Origin: Streptomyces smyrnaeus
Lineage (GTDB): Bacteria; Actinomycetota; Actinomycetes; Streptomycetales; Streptomycetaceae
Length of the DNA stretch: 64,000 nucleotides
Direction of reading: 5' to 3'
Assembly (NCBI RefSeq): GCF_017676345.1
Contig: NZ_JAFFZM010000001.1
Coordinates: 62,001-126,000, forward strand
The translations under genes and the position numbers were made by a program. Below the pieces are notes generated by a model. It searched no databases and had not been told where the DNA came from. It saw only the letters and a list, made by a program, of their open reading frames with translations. Of the stretch, positions 26,555-35,608 are shown one piece after another (within the stretch, counting starts at the first letter, position 1; each line of letters begins with the position of its first letter).

Positions 26555-26832
26555 ATGGAGGACCAGTTCGGCGCGCTCGGCCTGCCCCTCAACGCCATCG
26601 CGCTGTGGACCACGAAGTACATCGATGCCGCTGTCGCCCAGCTCCAGGCCGAGGGCACGAGCTCCGAGACGAGGACATCGCCCGCCTCTCCCAGCTCAAG
26701 CACCGCAACCTGAATCTGCTCGGCCGCTACAGCTTCACAGCTGCCGTCCCGGCCGTCGGCGCCCCGTGTCCGCTGCACAACCCGGACGCGCCCGACCTGG
26801 ACGAGGACGACGACGGTCTCGCGAGGACGTGA
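26555..26832 (+). pseudogene. Tn3-family transposase (TnpA) relic, C-terminal end
   Basis: From ATG 26555 one frame reads MEDQFGALGLPLNAIALWTT and KYIDAAVAQLQAEG, the classic end region of Tn3 TnpA. A one-base deletion near 26660 shifts it; the next frame continues DEDIARLSQLKHRNLNLLGR then YSFTA and runs to a stop at 26832. The catalytic DDE core is missing. Same strand as the relic at 22105-22365; about 300 codons of a full TnpA are absent between the two. Confidence 0.8.
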
Positions 26833-26874
26833 TCTGCTTCGCGGCGGGCAAGCCCACTGTCCCTCCTGCCGGCG

Positions 26875-27870
26875 TCACGAGGCCCGACGGAGCCCCGCGC
26901 CAGTCATTATCCGAATCGGCCCCGCTGCGCTGTCCGTGCCGCGTCGGGCTCGGGCGATGCCCCATCCCACGAGTGCCGCAGCCAGGGCCGTGAGGGCGAG
27001 GCCGGCCGTGGTGACCGCCTCGCGGAACTCTGTGGTCTGGTCGGTGCTCCAGCTTGACGTGGCAATGCTGCCGGTGAAGAGCGCTGCGAGGATGGTCCCG
27101 CAGACGGCGATGCCGACCCCCGTGGCGACTTCGCCGACGGTGTCAACCATCGCGGCTCCGATGGTGGTGCGGTTGGCCGGTAGGCCACGCATCACGTTGG
27201 TTCCCGCGACGACACCCACGACCCGCATTCCGGAGGCGACGAGCACGAGCGCGAGAGCGATCCACACGTACCCGCAGCGACCCAGCAGTCCGTAGACGGC
27301 GAGCCCGCATACAACGGTCACGGCGCCGAGCCAAGCGGCCTTGTCGAGGCCGACCCGCCTGATCAGCGGACCGATCAGTGCACCGCCGACGATGAGCACC
27401 ACCACCTGCGGCAGCATTCCCGCCGCCGCAGTAGCGGGCTTCCAGCCCCAATCGAGCTGAAGCTGCAGAGTGACGAGGTAGCCCATGCCGGATATCGCGA
27501 GGCCCGATGCGCCCTTGAACGCCAGGCCGCTCGACACCAGTGGGCGAGCCACGAGTTTCAGGTCCAGCAGCGGCTGGTGGGCATACCGGCCACGGACGAC
27601 GAACAGCACGGCCATCACACATGCCGCTGCCGTTGCCAGCCAAGGGAGCAGCGACGTCGCGCCCGCGTCGACGAACAGCGTCGGTGCAACCAGCGCGAGA
27701 ACGATCGTGGCCGTGCCGAGGAGAGCACCCACGCCATCGACCGGATCGTGGCAGGCGGACGCGAGCCGACGGCGAGAGCGCCGGCGACCGGGCTCTGCCG
27801 GCCACGTGGATGTGCGGCGAGTTGGAGCCCTGCACCGGCGACCCGCGATGCCGCTCATGTAGCTATTCAA
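26875..27870 (-). pseudogene. 5'-truncated MFS drug-exporter-like gene (DHA2 C-terminal half)
   Basis: 331 codons. From about residue 45 (DPVDGVGALLGTATIVLAL) onward it matches the second half of 14-helix EmrB/QacA-type exporters, including the LDLKLVARPLVSSGLAF turn and MRGLPANRTTIGAAMVDTVGEV. The N-terminal half with the MFS signature motifs is absent, and the first 40 residues are Arg-rich non-family sequence. The stop is 43 bases from the end of the Tn3 relic. Alone it is unlikely to transport. Confidence 0.75.
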
Positions 27871-27996
27871 GTTTGACTAGCTGGGATCGCGAGTCGTACC
27901 GTCGAGAGCCGGTCCGGTGCTCGCTCGTCGAGGACCCACGTCCGAGCGACCAAGGCTTGTTCCGGGGTGCCCGGGACGCGATGAGGTGGAGGACTG

Positions 27997-28773
27997 TTGA
28001 CGCAGACGGCGATACGGGCGAACGAGACGACGGTGCCGGTGCTGCCCTGCGCCGACGCAGAGGAGACACTGGCGTTCTACCAGGCGCTCGGGTTCCGGGT
28101 CGTCCACAAGCAGACCCGTCCGTACCTCTACCTCGCCCTGGAGTGGAGCGGTTTCGCCGTCCATTTCGGCAGACCGCCCCAGGGCCACGATCCGGCCAGG
28201 CAGGACGGCGGCGGCTGTCTGGTCCTGGTGGACGAGGTCGCCCCCTACCATGCCGCCTTCACCCGGGCCATGCGCGCCGGCTACGGCAAGGTCCTGGCCA
28301 AAGGACTCCCGCGCCTCACCCGCTTCCGCCCCGGCCAAACGCGGTTCACCCTCATCGACCCCTCCGGCAACTCGCTCATCTTCATCCAGCGCGACGAGCC
28401 GGCCGAACTGGAATACGGCGGCTCCAAGGAGCTTCAGGGTCTGGCCCGGGCGCTCGACAACGCCCGCATCTTCCGCGAGTTCAAGAACGACGACCGGGCC
28501 GCCTTCCGGACCCTCTCCTCTGCCCTGCGCCGGCACGGCGACAGCGCCCCGGCCCTCGACCGGGCCTTGGCTCTGGCCACCCTCATCGAACTCGCCACCG
28601 CCTTGAACGAACAACACCGCATCCCCGCGTGGGCCGGTGAGCTGGAGCAGATCCAGCTCACCGATGCCGAACGCGGGCGCGTCGCAGACGAACTGCGCCA
28701 TGCCGAAGACCTCACGCAGTGGCTCGCCGGACACGCCCCCGGTACGGGAACGCAGAACGGCTCTTCGCAGTGA
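27997..28773 (+). CDS. VOC-superfamily (glyoxalase/bleomycin-resistance-like) protein
   Basis: 258 residues. Residues 10-125 form a VOC domain (TVPVLPCADAEETLAFYQALGFRV, then FTLIDPSGNSLIFIQRD), the fold of antibiotic-binding resistance proteins. The second half is helical (SKELQGLARALDNARIFREF) with a TPR-like look and no assigned domain. TTG at 27997 is supported by GGTGGAGGAC before it. It may bind or modify a toxic compound; no metal ligand set can be confirmed. Confidence 0.85.
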   Translation: MTQTAIRANETTVPVLPCADAEETLAFYQALGFRVVHKQTRPYLYLALEWSGFAVHFGRPPQGHDPARQDGGGCLVLVDEVAPYHAAFTRAMRAGYGKVLAKGLPRLTRFRPGQTRFTLIDPSGNSLIFIQRDEPAELEYGGSKELQGLARALDNARIFREFKNDDRAAFRTLSSALRRHGDSAPALDRALALATLIELATALNEQHRIPAWAGELEQIQLTDAERGRVADELRHAEDLTQWLAGHAPGTGTQNGSSQ

Positions 28774-28988
28774 CCCCCTGCCGCAGCGGTGACCCCGCAA
28801 CGGCTGGCGCCTGGAGACAATGCCTCGGCCCTCCAGGCCTCGTCTCCGGCCTCCCCCGCGCCTCGGCTCCGCCCGCCTCGCCCTCCGGCGACGCGAACCG
28901 CCGCACGGCCGAGGCCGGGGAACGAGTCGTGAGGGCCGTCTCCTTGCCGAAGACCGACGAGACGCCCGGCACTCACCGAAGCAATCGA

Positions 28989-29522
28989 TCACATGGGGAG
29001 TGAGAGCAGGCGGACCTCGCCAGTGGGCCAACTCGCTCCGTCGCGCAATGGCGTCCACATGGTCCGCAGCGGCATGACCACGGGTCCTTCGGGTTGTTCG
29101 ACGTGGACGTCCTGCTCCAGCGTGCGCCAGCCGAGTCGCTGGTAGAGCGGGACGAGGGACGACCGGCAGAAGAGGATTCCGTGCAGTGGCCCCATCGTCC
29201 GTGCGTGGTCCACGGCCGCCGATACGACCGACCGGGCCAGTCCCTGCCCGCGCAGCTCAGGCGCGACAGCCACCCCGCCGACACCCACCACCTGTGTGCC
29301 GACTCCGCCGATCGATACGGGTAGCCGCAGTAGACCGGCGTGTGCGACGAGGCGGCCGTTCTGTCTGATGCCGAAATGCTCTTCCTTGGGCAACCAGGTC
29401 AATCCGGCGTCTGCGACGCCGAAGGGATCGGCGCTGTCGCCGAGGATCTCGCTCTGCTCGGTCTTCGTGTACTCCGTGAGTCGCACCACGGTTGGCGGTG
29501 CGGGAGAGGGGCGGTCTGTCAT
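28989..29522 (-). CDS. GNAT family N-acetyltransferase
   Basis: 177 residues. Motif A reads VGGVAVAPELRGQGLARSVVSAAV (about 83-105) with the R-G-Q-G-L-A acetyl-CoA loop; SSLVPLYQRLGWRTL gives the C-terminal Tyr helix, where Tyr acts as general acid. It fits the AAC(2')/Eis-like group in outline but the substrate is not deducible. It ends convergent to the VOC gene and diverges from the methyltransferase gene. Confidence 0.87.
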   Translation of the reverse strand: MTDRPSPAPPTVVRLTEYTKTEQSEILGDSADPFGVADAGLTWLPKEEHFGIRQNGRLVAHAGLLRLPVSIGGVGTQVVGVGGVAVAPELRGQGLARSVVSAAVDHARTMGPLHGILFCRSSLVPLYQRLGWRTLEQDVHVEQPEGPVVMPLRTMWTPLRDGASWPTGEVRLLSLPM

Positions 29523-29652
29523 CTCGCCATGATCTGTTCGCCTCTGATCCCGGGCAACCGAAGAGGCCGGCCCACAGAGGTGCCCGGCAAGAGGCGGCCC
29601 GGCGTCGAACGTTCTTGCAGCGTATGCACCCTCGTCCCGCTACGGTCTCCGG

Positions 29653-30300
29653 GTGACCGATCTTCAGACCTTGCGTGCCACCCGTGAGTCCTACGACGCC
29701 ATCGCACCCACCTATGCGCAGATGTTCCACGACTCCCTGCGCGACCGTCCCGTGGAACGCGCCCTCCTGAGCGCCTTCGCCGAACTGGTGCGGGCGGACG
29801 GGGACGGCGAGGTGGCGGACCTCGGCTGCGGGCCGGGGTACGTCACCGCTCACTTGCACGGCTTGGGTCTGCATGCCTTCGGTGTCGACGCCTCCCCCGC
29901 GATGGTCGAGCTCGCTCGCGAGGCGGCTCCCGGACTCCGGTTCGAGGTCGGTTCGATGGCCGCGCTGGACATCGCGGACGGCGCGCTGGGCGGGGTGCTC
30001 TCGCGGTGGTCCATCATCCATACCCCGCCGCAGGACGTTCCCGCCGTCGTGGCCGAGATCGCCCGGGTCCTGGCTCCGGGCGGGCACCTGTTGATCGGCT
30101 TCCCCGCCACCGACGGCCCGCACCACGAGACGCAGGCCTACGACCATGCGGTGGCCACGGCCTACCGCTGGTCCCCGGACCGTCTCTCCGCGCTCCTTCA
30201 TGACCACGGATTGACCGAGGCAACCCGCACGGTGATCCAGCCGAAGCCCACCGACCGGCGGCAGTTCCAAGAGGTTCAGCTCCTCGCCCACAAGGCGTAG
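29653..30300 (+). CDS. Class I SAM-dependent methyltransferase
   Basis: 215 residues. SAM-binding motif I is VADLGCGPGYVTAHL (about 56-70), motif II VDASPAMVELAREA, and the post-motif VLAPGGHLLIGF is present. Such methyltransferases act on small molecules or quinones; no substrate is indicated. GTG start at 29653. It ends at a strong bidirectional terminator. Confidence 0.9.
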   Translation: MTDLQTLRATRESYDAIAPTYAQMFHDSLRDRPVERALLSAFAELVRADGDGEVADLGCGPGYVTAHLHGLGLHAFGVDASPAMVELAREAAPGLRFEVGSMAALDIADGALGGVLSRWSIIHTPPQDVPAVVAEIARVLAPGGHLLIGFPATDGPHHETQAYDHAVATAYRWSPDRLSALLHDHGLTEATRTVIQPKPTDRRQFQEVQLLAHKA

Positions 30301-30304
30301 TCGG

Positions 30305-30346
30305 CTGCTCGCCCGGACAGCTTCTGAGGCCTGTCCGGGCGAGCAG
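30305..30346. terminator. Strong bidirectional terminator
   Basis: Perfect 16-base stem CTGCTCGCCCGGACAG with its complement, 10-base loop, starting 5 bases after the methyltransferase stop and lying between convergent genes. Confidence 0.9.
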
Positions 30347-30425
30347 GTGACCGGCGACCTGATCACCTCATCGGCGGCAAGGCGGTCCCGTCCCGCCGCA
30401 ACCACTACGGCGGGACCAACAGTGC

Positions 30426-31274
30426 CTAGCCCCTGGGGGCGGTGAGGCGGGCGAACTCCCAGGGGTCGTGTGCGCTGATAACGGTCACCGCGTCCGCACG
30501 GTCGCGCAGTCGGTCGCGGGTCCCGAGGCGAGCCGCGGCATCGGTCTGCGCTCCCTGCTGAACCGGATCGAGGACGGGGTGGGAGAGGGCCGGGGTGTGC
30601 TCGAGCTCGCCGTGGTACATGTACGCATCGCCTCCGTGCAGCAGCCACCTTCCTTCATCGTCGCGCACAGCGACGCCCGCATGTCCCGCCGAGTGGCCGG
30701 GCAGCGGCACCAGCAGCAGCTCGCACTCCAGCCCCTGCGGACGCGCCACGCCGGGGAAGCCGAACCACTCCGAACGCACGTCCGCGTCCACATGCGCGGG
30801 CGTCAGCAGCGGGTCGTGTGCCCGGTGGGCCGGCATGAAGTGGTCGAGACTGTGCCGGTGGTGCGCTGCCGCGGGGTCGGTGACGGCCCGATATTCGTCG
30901 GGGTGCACATGCACCCGAGCGTGGGGGAAGTCCGGCAGCCCTCCCGTGTGATCGCGGTGCAGGTGGGTGAGCACGATGTGCCGTACGTCCTGCGGCGCGT
31001 GGCCGAGGCGGGCCACCTGGCGCAGCGCGCTCTCCTCGGGGTCCAGCACGGGCTGGGCGTATGCCACCCAGTCCGCGCCCAGTGATCGTTCAGGGTGCCG
31101 CAGGTCTGCGGTACCGAGGCCGGTGTCGACCAGTACCAGCCCGTCCGAGTCCGTCTCGATGAGCAGGCAATGGCAGACAGCGGCCAGTTCGCGGTCCGGG
31201 GCGGCTGCCGTGAGCTCCTCGTCGAGCAGTGGAATCTTCCGGAGAGAACCGCAGTTGAGGTGGTGGATACGCAC
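30426..31274 (-). CDS. MBL-fold metallo-hydrolase (AHL-lactonase-like)
   Basis: 282-residue metallo-beta-lactamase-fold protein. The zinc motif HLHRDHTGG (H-x-H-x-D-H) is present, with further ligands in PLPGHSAGHAG and a late His in ISAHDPWEF. The shape of the motif set matches the lactonase-like subgroup (N-acyl homoserine lactonases). GTG at 31274 with AGGGGGCC before it is preferred to longer starts. It diverges from an HxlR regulator only 59 bases away, its likely controller. Confidence 0.88.
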   Translation of the reverse strand: MRIHHLNCGSLRKIPLLDEELTAAAPDRELAAVCHCLLIETDSDGLVLVDTGLGTADLRHPERSLGADWVAYAQPVLDPEESALRQVARLGHAPQDVRHIVLTHLHRDHTGGLPDFPHARVHVHPDEYRAVTDPAAAHHRHSLDHFMPAHRAHDPLLTPAHVDADVRSEWFGFPGVARPQGLECELLLVPLPGHSAGHAGVAVRDDEGRWLLHGGDAYMYHGELEHTPALSHPVLDPVQQGAQTDAAARLGTRDRLRDRADAVTVISAHDPWEFARLTAPRG

Positions 31275-31333
31275 AAGGCCCCCTGGAGGTGGATCGGTGG
31301 GCTGTTCACGACGGGACGTTAGGAGGGGCCTTC

Positions 31334-31768
31334 GTGACTCACCAAACGGTTGGACACGCAGTGGCGTACGATCAGGAGGGCCCGCTGGCGGACTGTCCGG
31401 ACAGCGCCCTCGTGCCACCGGACCATGAGCCGCGCTGCCCCGTCGACATCACCCTCGCCACGCTGCGCGGCCGATGGACGCCGCTGGTACTGCGCGAGTT
31501 CCTACTCCGCGGCCAGGCCACATACTCCGAGCTGTCCGCTGCCCTGCCCGCCCTCTCGGACAAGGTCCTCTCCGAGCGGCTGGCCCAGTTGACCGGTGCG
31601 GGAGTCGTCGAGCGCAACCGCACCCCCGGCTGGCCTCCCCGGGTCCGCTATGTGCTGACCAGCCAGGGCCGGGCCCTGGAGCCGGTGGTACGCAGCATGT
31701 GGGAGTGGGGCACGGCGCGACGGGAGACCCTCGAACCGAAGCTGGGCGCACCCCTGGGATCTGCGTGA
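31334..31768 (+). CDS. HxlR family transcriptional regulator
   Basis: 144 residues. The HxlR winged helix reads CPVDITLATLRGRWTPLVLR then ELSAALPALSDKVLSERLAQL, with the HxlR Cys (RCPVD) conserved; such proteins often sense electrophiles or oxidants. GTG at 31334 is chosen because AGGAGGGG lies just before it; an upstream ATG has no such site. Divergent from the MBL hydrolase, which it probably controls. Confidence 0.9.
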   Translation: MTHQTVGHAVAYDQEGPLADCPDSALVPPDHEPRCPVDITLATLRGRWTPLVLREFLLRGQATYSELSAALPALSDKVLSERLAQLTGAGVVERNRTPGWPPRVRYVLTSQGRALEPVVRSMWEWGTARRETLEPKLGAPLGSA

Positions 31769-31864
31769 CCGGCTCGACGGCGCCGCCGACGTAAGTGCGA
31801 GTCCACCGAGTCGGCGGCGGACGTCGAGCCGTTCCCTCGGGCGGCTGCGGTGAGGTTCGTCAGG

Positions 31865-33322
31865 TCAGCGTCGAGGCAGGGCGAGGGCGCAGAGGGCGAA
31901 CGTGATCGCGAACCCCGCCTGCACGATCATGCAGACCGCGAGCGCCGTCGTGTAGCCCTGGCCGCCTGCTGTCGGCGAAGTGCCCATCATGGTGCCCAGT
32001 AGTCCGCCGGCCACCGCCACACCGAGTCCCATCGCGGCCTGCTGCGCGGTGTTGAGCACCCCTGAGGCCGCTCCTGCGGTGGTTGGCGGGACGTCAGCGA
32101 TCATCGCCCCGACCAGCGGCCCGAACATCAGTGCCTGGCCGGTCCCGACGCCGACCAGCAGGGCAGCGAGGGACCACGGGTTCAGGTCGGGACCCTGGCC
32201 GAACACCGAGGCGGCGGTGATCCCCAGCAGCGCCGCCTGCACGACTCCGCCGATCGTCAGCAGCCGCCGGAAGCCGAAGCGGGGAGCCAGTTTCCCCGAC
32301 CAGATCGACACGATGAAAAAGCAGGAGGCGAAAGGGAGCAGGACCAGTGCGGCGCGCATCGGGGACCAGCCCAGTCCGGTCTGTGTGGAGAGCGCGTAGA
32401 GGAAGGTGAAAGCGCCGAACGAGGACTGGAGCATGAGTGCCATCACCAGGCCGAGCCGGTAGGACCTCAGCCGGAACAAGGGCGGGGGGACCAGGGGAAC
32501 GCGGTCGACGCGGTGCAGCCTGACCTGCCGTGCCCAGAACGCAGCGAACAGCAGGGGGGCGCCGGCCAGCAACATCCAGCACCATGCCGGCCACCCCAGA
32601 GAGGCTCCCTGGGACAGCGGGACCAGCAGGGCGAGAAGGGAGAGCCCCAGCAGTGCCGTGCCGGTCAGATCGAGCGAGCGCCGGCCGGGTGAGCTCGTCC
32701 GCGGCATCCAGCGCAGCGCCGCGAGGAAGGCGAGGGCGCCCAGGACGACGCTCACCGCGAAGACCGTGCGCCAGGGAGCGCCGAGCAGGGGTGCGGACAG
32801 CAGAAGACCGCCGAGCACCTGGCCGACGGCCGTGGCACCACCCGCGGTGGCCCCGAACAGGGCCACGGCTCTGGCGCGTTCACGCCCCTCGGTCGATGCG
32901 GTGATCGTCGCCAGCACCTGGGGCACCATCGCCGCAGCCGAGATGCCGGTGAGCGCGCGAGCGGCGATCAGGACGGTGATGTTCGGGGCGATGGTTGCCA
33001 GCAGTGAGAACACCGTGAAACCGGCCATGCCGAGCAGGAAGAGCCGGCGCCGTCCGTACAGGTCGCCGAGGCGGCCGCCGATCACCATCGGCACGGCGAA
33101 GCCCACGGAGTAGGCGGAGACAACCAGCGACTGCTCGGCTGCTGAGGCGTGCAGCGAGGCGCCGATGTCAGGCACGGCGATGCCTGTGGCGGCGAAACTC
33201 ACGACGGAGAGCAGCAGGGCCGACAGCGCGGTCAGCAGACCGGCCGTGCCCAGCGTTCGGGGTGCGTCGTGCACGGGCGGGCGGAGGGAGGGATGGATGC
33301 GGGGGTTGGATGCTGTGGTCAC
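31865..33322 (-). CDS. MFS transporter, DHA2 family (EmrB/QacA-like, 14 helices)
   Basis: 485-residue proton-driven exporter. It has the motif A loop (GGRLGDLYGRRRLFLLGMAGF), the motif C-like segment ALFGATAGGATAVGQVLGGLLL typical of antiporters, and 14 hydrophobic spans. GTG at 33322 with GAGGATGGGC before it is preferred to an upstream ATG. Expected to export drugs or toxic metabolites from the cytosol. It diverges from the XRE-type regulator gene across 102 bases. Confidence 0.91.
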   Translation of the reverse strand: MTTASNPRIHPSLRPPVHDAPRTLGTAGLLTALSALLLSVVSFAATGIAVPDIGASLHASAAEQSLVVSAYSVGFAVPMVIGGRLGDLYGRRRLFLLGMAGFTVFSLLATIAPNITVLIAARALTGISAAAMVPQVLATITASTEGRERARAVALFGATAGGATAVGQVLGGLLLSAPLLGAPWRTVFAVSVVLGALAFLAALRWMPRTSSPGRRSLDLTGTALLGLSLLALLVPLSQGASLGWPAWCWMLLAGAPLLFAAFWARQVRLHRVDRVPLVPPPLFRLRSYRLGLVMALMLQSSFGAFTFLYALSTQTGLGWSPMRAALVLLPFASCFFIVSIWSGKLAPRFGFRRLLTIGGVVQAALLGITAASVFGQGPDLNPWSLAALLVGVGTGQALMFGPLVGAMIADVPPTTAGAASGVLNTAQQAAMGLGVAVAGGLLGTMMGTSPTAGGQGYTTALAVCMIVQAGFAITFALCALALPRR

Positions 33323-33424
33323 GTGCCCATCCTCAGGACAGGTGCCATCCGGGTACCAAGAGCCCATTTATGGGGGTACTGGCAGAACCTGGCTCTCGGT
33401 TCGGATACCGAGCAGGATGGCGGC

Positions 33425-34309
33425 ATGACGGACACCAGGTCGCCCGCCGCCCGCCGTGACCTCGGGGACTTTCTGCGCACCCGACGTGAGCGGCTGAGCC
33501 CCGAGCAGGTGGGCCTTCCTCCCACCGCGCGCCGCAGGACGCCGGGCCTCAGACGCGAGGAGGTGGCGGTGCTCGCCGGAGTCGGTGTCACCTGGTACAC
33601 CTGGCTCGAACAAGGCAGGCCGATCAACGTCAGCACGCAAGTGCTGGTAGCTGTCGGTCGAGCACTGAAATTGAATGACGCCGAGAAGCGACATCTGCAG
33701 CTGCTGGCAGGCGTGCGGATGCCGTCGGCCGAACCCGCCGAGAGTGACCCCGCGCTGTCGGACACGTTCCAGCCCGTCCTGGACAAGCTTGATCCGTATC
33801 CCGCTTGTCTGCAGACGCCCTTGTACGACGTGGTGGCCTATAACCGCGCCTATCGTTTTCTCTTCACCGACATGGACCGGATTCCGCCGGGCGAACGAAA
33901 TTGCGCGATGCAGTTCTTCACGGATCCCGACTGGCGTAGCCGCTACGTCGATGACGACATCGTCGCAGCCAGGATGGTCGCGAGGATGCGTGCCGTCGTC
34001 GGGGCCGACGTGGAGGAATCGAAGGCCTCGACGTTGATCAACGACCTACGAGAGAGATCCGAAGAATTCGCACAGTTGTGGAATCGGCATGACATCCTGC
34101 TGCACCACTACGAAATCAAACGCCTGAACAGTCCGCTCATGGGGCTCCTGCGGCTGAACTTCGTCTCCACAAATGTCGAAGGCACAGGCAACCGGATGAT
34201 CGTGATGACGCCGATGGACGAGGTCACTTCCGAAAGACTGACCAGGTTGGCGGCTCTCACCACGCCGACCGACGGCGGCAGCGCGGGGGCGGACCCCGAT
34301 CTTTCCTGA
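33425..34309 (+). CDS. XRE family regulator with MmyB-like ligand-binding domain
   Basis: 294 residues. The N-terminal HTH (about 10-80) has the family phrase RRRTPGLRREEVAVLAGVG and WYTWLEQGRPINVS; residues 100-275 are the MmyB-like PAS-fold domain (PACLQTPLYDVVAYNRAYRF, then RNCAMQFFTDPDWRSRY), which binds fatty-acid-like ligands in characterised relatives. It diverges from the DHA2 exporter, a common actinobacterial pairing, so it probably controls that gene. Confidence 0.92.
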   Translation: MTDTRSPAARRDLGDFLRTRRERLSPEQVGLPPTARRRTPGLRREEVAVLAGVGVTWYTWLEQGRPINVSTQVLVAVGRALKLNDAEKRHLQLLAGVRMPSAEPAESDPALSDTFQPVLDKLDPYPACLQTPLYDVVAYNRAYRFLFTDMDRIPPGERNCAMQFFTDPDWRSRYVDDDIVAARMVARMRAVVGADVEESKASTLINDLRERSEEFAQLWNRHDILLHHYEIKRLNSPLMGLLRLNFVSTNVEGTGNRMIVMTPMDEVTSERLTRLAALTTPTDGGSAGADPDLS

Positions 34310-34433
34310 GGGGTCGCCGGTAAGCTGACGGTCCACCTTCCGTTTCGTCGTACGGGTGTTGTGGTGTCCGGGCAGGGCCGGGGCCGACTGCCGCACCGGG
34401 GCGCCGAGTTCCACGGCACCGGACGTCCGGCAG

Positions 34434-35558
34434 TCAGGACGGCTGGACTTCGTCGAAGAGGGCGAGGGCTTCGGCGGGGTCCGCGCTCACGAGGCGTTCC
34501 AGACCGGCCGTCGTATGCTTCGCCCACCTGCCCGCCCGCGCCCACATCTGTTCCTCGAAGACGCGGACGACCTCGTCCAGTTCCCCGGAGCCGGAGACGG
34601 CGGCGATGGACTCGGCGAGCTCGGCGCCTTCCAGCATCGCGAGGTTCGCGCCCGCTCCCAAGGGGGGCATCAGATGGGCGGCGTCGCCCAACAGCGTCAC
34701 CCCGGGGACGTGGGCCCAGGTGTGGGACACGGGCAGTACGTGGAGGGGGCGGGGGACGAAAGCCGTGCCATGGCGGAGGAGTTCGAGGACGGGAGCGGCC
34801 CAACCGTCGAACAGGGCCGACAGGCTCGATCGCACGGCCTCGACGTCGGACAGGTCCAGGTTCGTGTGCCAGTCCAGCGGCGCGCGGAACTGGGCGTACA
34901 CCTTGACGTGGCCTCCGCTGTTGCGCTGGGCGACGAGGGCGCGGTTGACGCCGTACACGGCCACGGAACCGTCGCCGACCAACCGGGCGAGGTCGGGGTG
35001 TCGGGTGTCGACGTCGTCCAGTGAGGTCTCGATCAAGGTGACGCCGGTGTAGTGCGGTGTCACCGACGAGACTGCCGGGCGGACTCGGGACCAGGCGCCG
35101 TCCGCACCGATCACCAGGTCGAACGTCTCCTGCCGCCCGTCCGTGAAACGGACGAGTACGCCGTCCCGGTCCCCCGGCACCACCTCCGCCACGTCCCGCC
35201 CCCATCGGACGTCGAGCGGGCCGAGCAGCAGGTCGCGGAGTTGCCCGCGGTCGATCTCGGGGTTGGCCCGGTCGTCCGGACGGGGCTGCCAGTCGCGCAG
35301 GACGGTCCCGTCCGTGTCCAGGATGCGCACGGCCTGCCCCTCGGGACGGGACAGCGCCTGGAACTCCGCGAGCAGCCCCGCCTTGTCCAGCGCGCGCTGT
35401 CCCAGCCCTTCGTGCAGGTCCAGCGTGCCGCCCGGGGGGCGGGCGTCGGGGGCGGGATCGCGTTCGAGGACGGTGACGGGGTGACCGTGGCGCTGCAGGA
35501 CGCGGGCGAAGGTGAGGCCGGCGGGACCGCTCCCGACAACGGCGATACGGTGGCTCAT
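34434..35558 (-). CDS. FAD-dependent aromatic-ring-hydroxylase-type monooxygenase (TetX-like)
   Basis: 374 residues. Dinucleotide motif VVGSGPAGLTFARVL (5-19), the DG motif LVIGADGAWSRVRP and the GD motif VTLLGDAAHLMPPLGAGANL are in the order and form of TetX-type class A flavin monooxygenases, which use NAD(P)H and O2 to hydroxylate substrates including tetracyclines. The ATG at 35558 starts just before a perfect palindrome shared with the divergent TetR gene. TetX activity itself is inference; many relatives act on other phenolics. Confidence 0.9.
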   Translation of the reverse strand: MSHRIAVVGSGPAGLTFARVLQRHGHPVTVLERDPAPDARPPGGTLDLHEGLGQRALDKAGLLAEFQALSRPEGQAVRILDTDGTVLRDWQPRPDDRANPEIDRGQLRDLLLGPLDVRWGRDVAEVVPGDRDGVLVRFTDGRQETFDLVIGADGAWSRVRPAVSSVTPHYTGVTLIETSLDDVDTRHPDLARLVGDGSVAVYGVNRALVAQRNSGGHVKVYAQFRAPLDWHTNLDLSDVEAVRSSLSALFDGWAAPVLELLRHGTAFVPRPLHVLPVSHTWAHVPGVTLLGDAAHLMPPLGAGANLAMLEGAELAESIAAVSGSGELDEVVRVFEEQMWARAGRWAKHTTAGLERLVSADPAEALALFDEVQPS

Positions 35559-35560
35559 GG

Positions 35561-35575
35561 CGATACACTGTATCG
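35561..35575. promoter_or_regulatory. TetR-type operator
   Basis: Perfect 15-base palindrome CGATACA-C-TGTATCG between divergent starts at 35558 and 35609. It abuts the monooxygenase start codon, so a bound TetR dimer would block both genes. Confidence 0.85.
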
Positions 35576-35608
35576 GCACGACGATGATCGCGACAGTACG
35601 GTGTGACC

